Assembly: GCF_965363235.1 (NCBI RefSeq)
Contig: NC_134839.1
Location: 75,603,410-75,667,409 of the forward strand
Source: Mytilus galloprovincialis
Taxonomy: Eukaryota > Mollusca > Bivalvia > Mytilida > Mytilidae
Length of the DNA stretch: 64,000 nt
Direction: 5' to 3'
Part shown: positions 49,550-61,914 of the stretch, piece after piece
Layout of the letters: each line of letters begins with the position of its first letter
How positions within the stretch are numbered: the stretch's first letter is position 1
Translations under genes and position numbers: made by a program
The notes under the pieces: generated by a model
What the model saw: the letters and a program-made list of their open reading frames with translations, nothing else
Told to the model about the DNA's origin: nothing
Databases searched by the model: none

Positions 49550-51972
49550 GGTAATGTATGCTCTGGATAGTAAAATCCCAGCACTTCGAATAATCTATTC
49601 TTTTGCAATAGTTAATTTAAAAAATTACCATATAATTGATATTCATTTCAACACCGAAGGTCTGACTTCATGGCTTGTGATACCCTTGAGGACGAAACGT
49701 CCAGTTGCAGTGGCATCAACCCAGTGATGTCAATAGTAATCAAAGGTACCGGATTTACCAATTGATGTCGCTACAATTTGCGTTGAAACAAATTTTATTT
49801 AAGAATGTAATATTTAAACCTAACATTAATTGTGCAAATATTTTTCGAAACATTCAAAGGTGTTCACTTCGCTTTAAATTTTATCGATATCATTAAAACA
49901 AATCTTATCACAAGACTTCGTGTAGGATAATTTGTTTTGATTCAATCTGTATGTTATTTTCTTTGTGTAAATTTAATAACGTAAGCATATGAACATTTGT
50001 CATGTAAGCTTCAAAACTACATACCTTTTGTGGTACAATTATATACATATTCGATTACTGAATTAGTTTAATCAAAGCTGGGGTTACTTAACAACGTGGT
50101 AACCAAGAAATGTTACTGATTGCTTATTATCTAACTGATATCTCTAAAATAAAGTGTTAATACTTCGGTATGTACTTTGAAAGATAAAAGTCCAAGAAAA
50201 CCCAATGGTTTTAAATATTCATAAAACATAGATAAAATCATGTCTCTTCAGGCCATTGTCGTCATATGAACACCTTCGATTGACACTAAACACGTGTAAA
50301 CCTGATTCTGTGCAACTATATCAATCTACATTGAAATGACATTTTTGTACAATCACATTTAACGTCACTTGTTCGGTACTAATGCCTCCTTGTCTTCACA
50401 AAATAATGAGCTCTGATGTACAATGTGCACGGATAAACCAAGGAACGCGCTTCGGACACATTACATCAACATATTGGTATTCTCATTTCTTTTAATGTTA
50501 TAATAGATGATGATTATTTTATCAGACGAAGCTTTAATATAGTTCTTTAAGACTGAAATAAGAATAATCATAAGGTTGATGATTTTACAACTATTGGTTC
50601 GATGCCACTGCTGATAGACGTTTCGTTATTCAGCATATCACTAGCATCGTCGAATATGTGCTAGCATGAAATAAAACTACGAGATAATTTTTCTACAGCA
50701 TACATAGATGTGCAAAGCGAGATTTGGTATAACGTTTTAATATTTCTGGGCTATTTATAATGATCTTCAACACTGAGTTTGATTTGGTCCTCCTTTTTAT
50801 TTTAGACAGTAGTGTATATACGTAGTTAGCCTCAATATTTAATGTAAATTATGTATATTTACATGAATAATTAAGCAGTTATACATTTATGAACAAAATG
50901 AACCTAACAAGGATAGCAAAATAGATCTTAGGTCATTAAAATTCAAAATGAAAACAGGGAATGTGTCAAACATACAAAAATCCGACCAAAGAGCAGAAAA
51001 AAGTCTAAGACCATGGAAGGGTCTTCAAGACAACGAGAAAATCCAGTGAAAATGTATAAAAAATCAGACTTTGTTTGAGTTAGTCTTCTGTACATGTATT
51101 GCTTAATGTATTCTTTTTTTAATATCTAAAACTATAACTGTCTAGAGTGGATGAAAATCGTATCTCAAGCGATGCAATGGTAGAATCCATACATACGTGT
51201 ACATGTATCGGCATTATATTAGCATAAAATAGGCAGTTAGTATACCAACTATTTTGTGCGTACTAAGAGCTTTTTTTATTTAACTTTCAGGAAAAAATTT
51301 ATAATACCGTTCTGAAGAGAATAATTCGACATCCGAGTTCCTCCAGTTTATGTTGAATTCGTATACTTTTAAAAAGTAAACTCACAAAAATACTGTTCTC
51401 CGAGGAACGGAAAGTCCCTAATCAAATGGCAAAATCAAAAGTTTAAACACATCAAACGAATAGATAACAACTGTCATGTTCTGGAATTGCTACAGATATG
51501 TTCTTATATGGAAAATGGTGGATTATAGCTAGCTAAACTTCTCATTTGTATGACATTTGCACCAAATTCCATTATATTGACAACGTTGTGAACAAAACAA
51601 ACAGACATAATAGGTAAAAATGTAGCAAATAGGGTACAGAAGTCATATTATCTTGATCACTATATTAACTAAAAACATGTAACTAAGAAGCACAAAAAGG
51701 CATATAGACAAAGCACAAGAGCAAAAATGAAAGACCAGAATACAAAAATTATCATAGAACAATAACAAAATGAAGAAGGTTTTGTTCATGTGTCTCCTAT
51801 TTTCATTTTGGTAATGCTGTCTGTTTTATTCAACGTATTGATAAGATCGTCCATATGATATTTCCCCCTCTAATTTCTTCTGGACTGTTTAACAAAATTC
51901 ATTATAGTATTTCAAAATAAAACACAATTACCCAGATGGCAGAAATTTTAAATGACATATTAGATAATTTAC

Positions 51973-52082
51973 TGTTGCACCATGTACGGCGGATGTGATT
52001 AAATTTGGCCAAGACTTCCTTTAAAATTAGTTCTTGGTATTTTAACAGTTTGTCCCGGTTTCCTAGTGGAACTCTCCGCCAT
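51973..52082 (-). pseudogene. Second exon 1 of copy C, with in-frame stop
   Basis: A duplicate of the exon at 54073-54182, lying 2.1 kb nearer to exon 2. It starts MAESSTRKPGQTVKIPRTNF, but codon 28 is TAA (after L-G-Q-I), and its donor is the weaker CA|GTAAAT. It belongs to a tandem duplication of the 5' region: about 51122-52280 is repeated from about 52290, the second unit being enlarged by later insertions. Confidence 0.75.
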
Positions 52083-53032
52083 TGTATTGCAATAACTTTT
52101 TTCTAACTTTCTTTGCTTATACAATGAATTTATAGTAGTGAAGAAGCAATTGTTATTAAAGGTTTTAAACGTTATTAATCAACTTTATTCTTAACCTTAT
52201 CTATTTTAAATGTTTGAACAAATCATGATAGATTGTATATGCTCTCAATTTATATACTTTTGATTTCTACATATTAAATATTATTAGGATTCTAAAACTA
52301 TAACTGTCTAGAGTGGATGAAAATCGTATCACACTCGATGCAATGGTAGAATCCATACATATATGTACATGTATCGGCATTATATTAGCATGAAATAGGC
52401 AGTTAGTGTACCAACTATTTTGTGCGTACTAAGAGCTTTTTTATTTACATTTCAGGAAAAAAATTATAATACCGTTCTTATGAGACTTAAATTACGACAA
52501 TGGAGATGATTCCTATTTTCTCGTTTTTAACTTTTCTCTTCCGAGAATTAACAGTCGCTAACACCTGCATAAGTTGAACCGTTGGTCAGACAGTTAAAAC
52601 CTGAATGCCAGAATTGCGTACTCTTATTGCAACGTATTCGACCTATAACAATTTGTTCACTTGTTATTAGTGTAGTGCCGGGTGCTTCTAGAGGAGCATT
52701 ATCTGATTACCTATCTGAGGCATCCGAGTTTCTCCAGTTTATGTTGGATTCGTATACTTTTAAAAAGAAAACTCACAAAAATACTGAACTCCGAGGAACG
52801 GAAAGTCCCTAATAAAAAGGAAAAAATCTAAAGCTCAAACACATCAAACGAATAGATAACAACTGTTATGTTCTTCACTTGCTACATGTATGTTCTTATA
52901 TGGAAAATGGTGGATAAAACCTGGTTTTATAGCTAGCTAAACTTCTCATTTGTATGACAATCGCATCAAATTCCATTATATTGACAACGGTGAGGGAACA
53001 AAAAAAAATAGACATAATAGGTAAACATAAAA

Positions 53033-53715
53033 TTAACGGTACCAATTTTCTTGCACCAGATGCGCATTTCGACAATACATGTCTCTTCAGTGATGCTCGT
53101 GGCCAGAATAGTTGAAATCCAAAGCTTATATAAAAGATGAAGAGCTATAATCCAAAAGGTCCAAAAAGTATAGCCAAATCCGTGAAAGGAATCAAAGGGA
53201 GATACATTCCTTAATCTATAATAATTTCTATCATTTTGTATGAGGGAGATACATTCCTTAATCTATAATAATTTCTATCATTTTGTAACAGCAACTTTTA
53301 ATAACACAAAAAATCCGTATTTTCATGCCAGTGGCTACTGGGCTGGTGATACCCTCAGGGGCTAATAGTCCACCAGCAGAGGCATCTACCCAGTGGTAGT
53401 TATAAAATTAACGTTACCAATTTTCTTGCACCAGATGCGCATTTCGACAATACATGTCTCTTCAGTGATGCTCGTGGCCAAAATAGTTGAAATCCAAAGC
53501 TTATATAAAAGATGAAGAGCTATAATCCAAAAGGTCCAAAAAGTATAGCCAAATCCGTGAAAGGAATCAGAGCTTTGCATGGGGGAGATACATTCCTTAA
53601 TTTATAATAATTTCTATCATTTTGTAACAGCAAATTTTAATAACACAAAAAATCCGTATTTTCATGCCAGTACCGAAGTACTGGCTACTGGGCTGGTGAT
53701 ACCCTCGGGAACTAA
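53033..53715. repeat. Tandem pair of a dispersed repeat
   Basis: Two units of about 370 and 310 bases beginning 'aaaattaac.gtaccaatttt' (53033 and 53405). A 50-base piece ('agatacattccttaatctat') is doubled inside the first. It is related to 1630-1760 and, inverted, to 55140-55230. Confidence 0.75.
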
Positions 53716-54072
53716 ACATGTAACAAATAGGGTACAGCAGTCAACATTGTTTTATAATCGTGATCACTTTAAAAACAAACAAGCATGTAACAAAGAAGCA
53801 CAAAAAGGCATATAGACAAAGCACATTAGCAAAAATGAAAGACCAGAATACAAAAACTAACATAGAACAATAACAAAATGAAGGTTTTGTTCATGGTTTC
53901 TTTCTCCTATTTTCATTTTGGTAATGCTGTCTGTTTTCTTCAACTTATTGTAAAGATCGTTCATATGATATTTCCCCCTCTAATTTCTTCTGGACTGTTT
54001 AACATAGTATTTCAAAATAAAACACAATTACCCAGATGACAGAAATTTTAAATGACATATTAGATAACTTAC

Positions 54073-54182
54073 TGTTGCACAATATACGGTTGATGGGATT
54101 GAATTTGTCCAAGACTTCCTTTAAAATTAGTTCTTGGTGTTCTTACAATTTGTCCCGATTTCCTAGTGGAACTCTCCGCCAT
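54073..54182 (-). pseudogene. Copy C exon 1 (outer, intact version)
   Basis: Starts MAESSTRKSGQIVRTPRTNF, 36 codons plus two bases, donor CA|GTAAGT. It is open and phase-compatible with exon 2 at 48606, which makes it the likely first exon of copy C. Confidence 0.75.
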
Positions 54183-55059
54183 TGTATTGCAATAACTTAT
54201 TTCTAACTTTCTTTTCTAATACAATTGATAATATTGAAGTAGCAATTGTTATAAAAAGTTTTAAATGTTATAACTCAACTTTATTCGCAGCCTTATTTAT
54301 TTTAGATGTTTGAACAAACCATGATAGATTGTATATGCTGTCAATTTATATACTATTGATTTCTTCAGATTACATATTATTAGGATTTAAGCCTTTGAAT
54401 TATCACATATCTTGTAAATGATGGGCGAAAGATAAATTGCATGCAAGTAAACAATGAAGATATTCATTATATAATCATAAATCTTTTTTTCCAGATTTTG
54501 TGGGTTCCAAGTGCTTTTACTGAATGACTTTTATTGATGCTCAAATCCCCAAAATAAAGGTCAAGAATGTATAAATTCCTGAATACACGAGGAGCGTATA
54601 ACAAACAGAGATCTACTATTAGAATACTCAAATCCATGTCAGATCATATTTGAGTGATTTGGAACCTTAATTTTATAATGGTTCTTATATACATAATTAT
54701 GTAATGAGATATGAACATATTTTAAAATAAACATCTCACTATATAATCAATACACATGACTGAAAAACATAACAAACACAGCATAAATATAACTATAAAG
54801 AAGAGGAAAGAGTCACCACAAATGGGTGCAACCAGGAGGTGCTGAAAACAGAAACCAACAAAAACCCACCATTTTTTTCTTAAATCGTCCTGTACCAGGT
54901 CAGGAATATGGCAGTTGTCATCAAATAGTTCGTTTCTATGCATGTTGGCGTTAGTTTCTGTTGCACTTCAGTGTTCCTGTTGTCACTTTTCAAATACAGT
55001 TCTTGGCCTACAATGTTTCGATTACTTATCACAGAAACATGTAAAAATATCATTTAAAA

Positions 55060-55500
55060 CCAATTGTTCAATGAAGGTAAATCCAGAAAAGCGCTTCGGA
55101 CGCAAGAAATTATTAAACGTGTTGTTTCCATTTTTTACATCACTGGGTCGATACTTCTGCTGGTGGACCATTAGTCCCCGAGGGTATCATCAGCTCAGTA
55201 GTCATTACTTCGGTACTGACATGATTTAACAAACTTTACTAAAGTTGTCCGTTTATAAATTTGGAAATTATTAAGAAACTAAGGTTTCAATTCCCTCAGG
55301 CTAAAGTTGGCTTTAGATGAATCTAGCTATTAATTTTAGGTATTTTTGACATAAAGCTCTTCAACGTTGTCGGTACTTTTACATCTTCAGATTTCAAATG
55401 TTTGGCTTTGAGCGTTCCTGATGAATGTAAATCCAGAAAAGCGCTTCGGACGCAAAAAATTATTTAACGTGTTGTTTCCATTTTTTTAAAGGTCCTTTCA
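55060..55500. repeat. Dispersed repeat, inverse orientation, with doubled end
   Basis: 'aaatccagaaaagcgcttcg' occurs at 55080 and 55430. 'agtccccgagggtatcat' is the complement of the end of the repeat at 53690-53710. Confidence 0.6.
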
Positions 55501-57716
55501 CCCAAATTCATTTGAGATAACAAAATTGGATAAAAACAGTAAGTGCGATCTTACATGAATGTTTATCACACACTATGTTGTAGATACATTGTTAAACCAC
55601 TTTTTTCTTCAATTAAGGGAGATAATATCAACTTCTGGTTAAAATAAATTCGCTTCCGGTTTTAAATAAAAGCTTACTTTATGCTGATTCCAAAAACAAA
55701 TTTACGTATATTTTTTATTTGAATAAGAAAGATAAGTTGCTTCTTCCTGTTTACAAAAGGTCTCTTCTAGCAAAGGTCAAAATCTAGAAAGTCAAATTTA
55801 CCTTTACGTCCACTATATATGGGAAATTAGTTATTTATCAATACAGCTACTTTTAAGTATAATAGGAAAGGAAACTCCACTCAATATCAGCGCACCCTTT
55901 TTAACAAAATATACATGCTACGATATGTCACAACTAATTAATAGTTTGTCAATATTCCATACGGTTTCTGGAAAGTAATAATTAACCAAAATCAAAATTA
56001 ATGAGATCCTGAGTGTCCTTGACCTTAGACCTTGACCTCGTTTTCTTCTTGATGGACTGAAGATCTCATATCAAAAGACCCTAAGTCTATAACTCATGGT
56101 TTAGACTTCACTCATTTAAAAAACAGAATGGGTTAATAACTCGTATAGAGTCTCGTCTCCGGAATGCTTCAGTAAATATTATACACAATGTTCTACGGAT
56201 ATGATAAGCAATTTGGTGAAATAATTTTACGAAATCTTTAACGGTGCGCACAAAAGAAAACAGTATCAGGGAGATAACTCTTACAATAAAAATGTTCGGT
56301 TAAACAGGATTAGTTTCAAAAGTGCAATAACTGTTCGATAACATATGCAAAATATTATGATCCCTTATTGACATCTTGCAAAACCACTTTACACCACAAG
56401 AAGAAAATGTGGCAGAAGAAGAAAAAAACGATTATAGTAATCTGAACAAATACAATAGGTCGATCAACAGAAAAGTTTAAAGATCTATAAAACAACAACT
56501 GAACATGATATTGTTCCCGCGTTTAAAGAAAAGCGGCAAATATTTGTAGCTACGATGTTCATGAATTTATAATTTAGTTGTGTCTAAAATTTCATATACG
56601 GGAAAATATTTTGAAAACCTCCACTTTCTACCCAACAGTCGTAGTGTGAAAATAGACACCAGGTTAGATTCTTCAATTCGAGAAGCCATTGCTAACGAGA
56701 TTAATAAGTGCCATCGCTAGTTCTTAGTAGGACATGTTAAACTACCGTACAAGTAAACAAGCCTTGTAGATGTTTTACTTGTGGAAATAGAGGTAATTGG
56801 AGTGTTATGAAAATAAGAAGTCCCAGATATTAAGTACATTCATTTTATTACCTTTACAAAAACGATTTGAATTCACCTGAAACTACTTTATAGACACCTG
56901 TAGGTAGTTTAAAGATAATGTTAAATAAATGGAAATTGGTAACTGATAATCAAAACATACTAGACGTAATAGAGAACAATTACAAAATACCGTTCAAAAC
57001 AGAACCTGGTCGTTTACATATTAGGAAAAAAATCATCATTACATGTAGACAATATTTATCAAATCATATATTTATTTACATTTCATAATAATTCTCTAAA
57101 GTGTTTAAACTATAATTTTAATAACATTTTAGGGGATGACTAATTGATATTCGGTCCTAGCGGCGTAGGAGTATTTGTTATGGATTGACTTTTAATTTTC
57201 ATCTGGTGCTATGCATGTGTTGGTGTTTTTTTTTTTTTTTTTTTTTTTTTTTTTCTTTTTACTGCATGACAATTTATTTTCCTTTATGTACACACTTGTT
57301 TCCTGAACTCTGTGATGCAAATCAAATTTATTCCTTCGTGTCTTTTTCAAGGTTATTTGTTTTCAGGTCTAACAAGGCTCAGATCTTATCCATTTTTCAA
57401 AATCCTTCCCCGAAAATTAAATGATCGTCATACCTGTTTTCAAAAGATCAATATATGAGTTCACCATGATCGTATTTAAATGTACAGGCTCTATAAATAA
57501 AATCACTGTAAAAAATGGGACGTGATATCTTTTTTTATTAGAACAGTTACGTTACAGATACAGCGCTAGCAAAACTCTATAAGAAAATCTTTGTATCTAT
57601 GAAAGAATTCACTGAAAGTTTAATTAATTTGTGGTAAAGACTTATAATACACAAATAACGTTCATTGAAATCTAAAACGCGACAAAAAAACATGAGCATA
57701 TTGAATGAATTGTTAA
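55501..57716. other. Intergenic region without a supported gene
   Basis: AT-rich. At about 56010-56330 there is a repeat-like stretch with 'ccttgaccttagaccttgacctc' words, and a 29-base poly-T at 57226-57254. The remainder shows nothing I can assign. Confidence 0.5.
57226..57254. repeat. Poly-T tract
   Basis: Twenty-nine consecutive T bases. Confidence 0.9.
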
Positions 57717-57995
57717 GAGCCGTGGTGTAGTTGTTAGTGCATCGGACTACTAACACAAAGGTTCCTGGTTCGATTCCCGTTCCAGGATGAAAATTGCAGG
57801 GACTTGAAACCATTTGCCAGTATGGTCTTGAGGACACGATGATGGTCCGTCGGAAGGGGACGATAAATGGCTGACCCGTGTTAAGAGAGAGCCATATCTC
57901 TTGCACGTTAAAGACACCCTTGTAGATTTCGAAAAAGAGCAGACTAATGCCACTACAATGCAGCACTCGCACCCGCAAAGTGAAAAGGGATTGAT
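57717..57995 (+). mobile_element. tRNA-headed SINE with conserved core
   Basis: A tRNA-like head with A box TGGTGTAGTTG (57723-57733) and B box GGTTCGATTCC (57767-57777) is followed by a core with 'gacgataaatggctgaccc' and 'ttgcacgttaaagacaccc'. I associate that core with V-SINE/Meta-type SINEs of molluscs. The minus-strand ORFs across it are shadows. Confidence 0.7.
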
Positions 57996-57999
57996 ATAA

Positions 58000-60191
58000 G
58001 TTGCAAAAATTGTTTACCAATCCACTATAAATAAATATGTTCAAACTAAAGGGGAAAGTTAACATTTAGAACAATCATTTTTCATTGTTGTCGTAAACTC
58101 TTGAATATAGCATATAGTTTGATTCTGAAATATCCAAATCTAGAAAAAAAGACAAAAATTGCTTTCTGGATTAGATTCATTTCAAATAATCGCTTCATTA
58201 ACTTTATTTAGTATTAAATTAGAAAGTTCTTGTTTTTGAAAGAAAAAATATCATCAGGGTGAGGGTTTTTAAATTTATTACAAAACGCAATTTAGACGGA
58301 TCTTTAAGTTTAAATCTACCTTAACCTTCAAACGCGAAAATAAATAAATCATTCTTCTTTTCAAATATTACAACACAATTGCATTTATTTGCACTTTAAC
58401 AGATTGTAATCATTACCAAAAATAGAGAGAAAAAAAACAATGATTATAAAAATTTAAAAATACCAATTGGAAAGATAATAGAGGTATACACTATGTAAGG
58501 ATGTTTTAAATCTGTTTGAATAACAACAGGATTAATACATTTACCCATCTTTATCTATGTCCACCTCGGAGAACCCCCCACTTCAATCTGAAACCTAAAT
58601 AGGTAACAATAATGTAATGCTATTTGCTCCAGGTAAAATAAGTATTAAGTCTGAAGGATCAGGTATATTTACAATTTTATGTCGGAAGGTAAGTGTTTGA
58701 TACACTAATTTATATGGGTTGTCTTGTTAGACATGTCATTTAGTTGTACTGTTTTACATCTATACATCTTCTGTGGATAGTTGTCTCATTGGCAATCATA
58801 CCACATCTTCTTTTTTATATGTTAATTTTCTACTGTTTAAGACCAACAATGCTGAACTCCAGACATTTGTTGTTTTAATTTTGTATGAGTTTGGGTTGCT
58901 GTCTCATTAACATGTATCCTCCGTCTCTGCTATTCAATCTAAGACAAATAACTGCAGGACAATAAGAAAGTTCATTTCGAAGTCGTGTGCAATAGTTAAA
59001 AACGAACAATTTACAAAAAACAAAATCAATCGTTTATTATCTTGAATATAACACACATGCTATATCAGTTGGATCAGAATGAAACAAGTATATGTAATGA
59101 CAACGATACAAAACAGTAGTTGGGATACTCATTGTTGAAGGCCGTACGGTGATCTATGGTTGTCAATTTCTGTGTCACAGTTCGCTTGTGAATATAAAAA
59201 AGAAGATGTGGTATGATTATCAATGAGACAATTCTCCATAAAAGACCAAATGACACAGAAAGTAACAACTATAGGTCACCGTAACAAACTTCAACAATGA
59301 GCAAAGCCCATGCTGCATAGTCAGCTATAATAGGCCCCGAAATGACAAATGTAAAACAATTCAAACGAGAAAACTAACGGCCTAATTTATATACAAAACA
59401 ATGAACGAAAATCAAATATGTAACAAAATATGTACAGAATGTGGCGGGGTTGAACATGTTAGCAAGGTCCCAATCCTCTCCTAACTGGGACAGTGGTGTA
59501 ACAGTTCAACATAAGAACGAACTATAAAAATCAGTTGGATACAAACAGAACTACAACTTACAAAAACACAGAGTGAACGTGACCGGGTACTTGCATATCC
59601 TAGCAACAAAAAGACACTAAGTACAGATACTACCAAGCATACTAGAACAGGAATTCATTTTCCACAATTTTCTACATAAGAAAATGTCTGTACCAATTCA
59701 GAAAAAAATGACCGTTGTTTTTCATTTATTTGATGTGTTTGGTATTATATTTGATTGCCATTTGATAGGGGACTTTCCATTTTCAAATTTCCATGAAGTT
59801 CTGTTATTTTGTTATTTTCCTTTTTTTAAAACAAACATGCTTGTCACACCAAGCAAAACATTCAATAAATAAGCCCAAAATAAATGAGACTTAATCTTTA
59901 AGAAATTTTCTGCAGATATGCATTTGATAATATTTTATTTTGCGCAATAGCCTTTTAGTAGTTCGAATCATGCACAATAAATCAAATAGATTATCTTTTT
60001 ATGGTTAGGTATTCAAACCGTCAGTTTTTAAACCGGATGTATACATTTACAGTCAATATTACATTTGATAATGCCTTTCCATGTACTTATAAAACATGTT
60101 TTAAAAACAAGATTACTCATCAACAAGATATTTTGTACTATTATCTTAAGGTCTAAGTTGAAACGGCAACAGTTAGCTACTATTTTGCCAA
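58000..60191. other. Region upstream of the CNT-like gene, repeat-bearing
   Basis: Contains the dispersed repeat at about 59110-59420 and a plus-orientation piece at 59690-59840 ('...tttgccatttgata.gggactttcc...' type), plus AT-rich sequence. No clear promoter motif was identified before the ATG at 60192. Confidence 0.5.
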
Positions 60192-60308
60192 ATGGCTGTT
60201 GAGCTGAAGTCGGTCAAAGCAAGTCCTGTCAACTCTAATGGATCAGATTTCGACCGGATTCCAGTTGGTCAACTATCATACCAAAATGAAGGATTTCAGA
60301 CTGACAGG
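60192..60308 (+). CDS. CNT-like gene exon 1
   Basis: 39 codons, MAVELKSVKASPVNSNGSDF followed by a Q/N/T-rich end. The ATG lies in CCAAATGG and the donor is AGG|GTAACT. The exon is entirely hydrophilic, as expected for a cytoplasmic N-terminal tail. Confidence 0.6.
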
Positions 60309-61512
60309 GTAACTATTATTCAATACAGTTATCTTCTAAACCATTAACTTTGATAGCATAATAATGATAAGGGTAAGATTCCGGAAAATAGTATAATAAA
60401 ATGAAAACAAACGATTACAGGGAAATTTCTTTTTAAATAATTAACCGTCATCATTTTCTAGTAAATCTAACAATAAACAAACGATGATAGCAGCAGGCTA
60501 TTGGAGATTTGTGTAAAATTAGTTTTAAATGTTGCTATATGTATCAATCACAATCTTCAATCGCTGTATTTGTCGAGAGAAACTGCCATAACTCGTTAAC
60601 GTGCTTATATACATAAATGATAAATTGTTACAAGCTTATCGTCCAGTGGCAAATATTTCAAAGATATAAGAAGATGTGGTATGAGTGCCAATGAGCCAAC
60701 TCTCCATTCAAGTAACAATTTATAGAAGTAAACTATTATAGGTAAAAGAACGGTCTTCTACACGGAGCCTTGGCTCACACCGAACAGCAAGCTACAAAGG
60801 GCCCCAAAAAATTACTAGACAGTGTAAATTCATTCAAACGGGAAAACCAACGGTCTAATCTATATAAAAAACGAGAAACGAGAAACACGTATGAACCACA
60901 TCAACAAAAGACAACTACTGAACATCAGGTTCCTGACTTAGGATAGGTGCAAACAATTGCAACAGATTTTAACGTTCTAATGGTACAACACCTTCACCTT
61001 TTATATCGTAAACAATTTAAAATATCAATTGAAACGGCTATACTCTTCATGACACTTCTCTTGTCTTAAAATAAAAGTATTTCTATTAAAGGTAAACATG
61101 ACTTTTTTTTTGTTTTCCAGAATGATGCTGATAGTTCTGTTACAAATGAAAAAGTTCATATGGAGATTGAAATGTCACATGATAGTAAATCCGATTGTTG
61201 TTCCAGACAAACTTTACAGATACAATTGGCGGTTTACTCTTGTCTAGAAAAGAACAAAACAATTATAAAATTTGTTTTTAAATCAGTATTACTTCTGGCA
61301 TATCTATCTTATGTAGCGTATGCTATGTACTACAGATTTGGTGGTGAACCGGAATGGAGACTTCTTGTTTGTTCTGTTTTTGGTCTGATGATGATAATCG
61401 GATTTTGGTTTTCAAATCGTTTTAAAAACAATATAAAGAATTGGAAACGTGATAGACTTGTATCTTGCTGTAACAGCTCTAGTACAGAAAGAGTAATGTT
61501 CCATATTAAGTG
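60192..61512 (+). CDS. Start of a concentrative nucleoside transporter-like (SLC28/CNT) gene, partial
   Basis: Two exons on the plus strand. Exon 1 (60192-60308) is 39 codons starting MAVELKSVKA and ending at AGG|GTAACT. Exon 2 begins at 61121 after a T-rich tract and TTTTCCAG, in phase 0, and is open to a TAA ending at 61642. I place its real end at about 61512, before GTATGT, because the coding after I-K-W looks less family-like; the alternative is read-through to 61642. The protein has a polar N-terminal tail, then a hydrophobic segment with L-L-L-A-Y-L-S-Y-V-A-Y-A-M-Y-Y-R-F-G, then R-L-L-V and a second hydrophobic stretch. The Y-A-M-Y-Y-R-F-G...R-L-L pattern is what I associate with the first membrane segments of sodium-coupled nucleoside transporters; this is recalled knowledge, not a search. 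The transport core is not in the window. It could be a 5' fragment or truncated gene. Confidence 0.6.
60309..61120 (+). other. Intron 1 of the CNT-like gene, with a dispersed repeat
   Basis: 812 bases with GT and AG ends. Positions about 60665-60990 hold a mussel-type dispersed repeat ('...agatgtggtatga...ccaatgag...'), related in part to copies at 5160-5420, 16280-16480 and 59110-59420. Confidence 0.55.
61121..61512 (+). CDS. CNT-like gene exon 2
   Basis: Follows a polypyrimidine tract and CCAG. It encodes N-D-A-D-S-S-V-T, a Cys-containing polar stretch, two hydrophobic segments (about 61261-61330 and 61365-61410 in DNA), then a basic loop (N-R-F-K-N-N-I-K-N-W-K-R). Beyond 61512 the frame runs to TAA at 61640-61642. 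Confidence 0.58.
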
Positions 61513-61914
61513 GTATGTGGAGTTAAACTGCAACATTTTTATTACAAAACCCATTAGTGCTTTACATGTATATATCTCTTTATCCTATCTTCTATTTCTG
61601 ATTATTGAATCGCTTTTGAGACATCACGTGCTGACTGTATAAAATAAAATAGAAAAAGAATGGCATGATTGCCAATGAGACAACTTATCTAATACACGAT
61701 GTGTACAAGAGTTATGATCGTTCTTGACAACGATAGTATACGACATCTGCTAATTGGTAAAACAAGTATGAAATATACTCATATTTTTCAGATTCAGATT
61801 CATATAGGATATACATTTTACGCAGTCTATCAGTGACTAAATACGCCCTCGCTCAATATTAATTTACTGGTTGTGTAAGTTAGAACATCATCTATTTTAC
61901 GGAAATGTGAAATA

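Larger units (their letters stand above)
42358..54182 (-). pseudogene. Copy C of the five-exon family, all exons present but with a stop and a frameshift
   Basis: Minus strand. Exons are 54073-54182, 48036-48606, about 45745-45912, 43811-44091 and 42358-42946. It is the only copy with all five exons in view, so it defines the family's length (about 570 residues) and its C-terminal exon. Two lesions are visible. One is an in-frame TAG at 48366-48368, in the middle of exon 2. The other is a 2-base gain near the end of exon 3, after G-S-V-D-K-E, which puts a TAA in frame if the usual TCG|GTAT donor is used. A weak donor AAA|GTTTAA at 45743-45744 would rescue the exon 3 frame but not the TAG. Exons 1, 4 and 5 are clean. 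It could be a young pseudogene, a polymorphic null or a sequencing error in A-rich runs. Confidence 0.75.
51122..54400. repeat. Tandem duplication of copy C 5' region
   Basis: 'ctaaaactataactgtctagag' starts both units (51126 and 52293), and each unit ends in an exon 1 (52082 and 54182). The second unit is longer because of a 230-base insertion (about 52480-52710) and about 680 bases of dispersed repeat (53033-53715). Confidence 0.75.

Noticed and set aside
49425-49727. 100-codon plus-strand ORF
   Set aside because: It starts inside a TIR element and ends in a dispersed repeat, so it spans two unrelated units.
52582-52812. 76-codon plus-strand ORF near the second exon 1
   Set aside because: It sits partly in an insertion and partly in the dispersed 'gaacggaaagtcccta' repeat; no family is recognised.
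57717-57790. Functional tRNA gene
   Set aside because: A and B boxes are present, but no complete cloverleaf was apparent and the sequence continues into a SINE core.
57577-58065. 162-codon minus-strand ORF
   Set aside because: It runs antisense through the tRNA-headed SINE and its flanks; length alone is not evidence.
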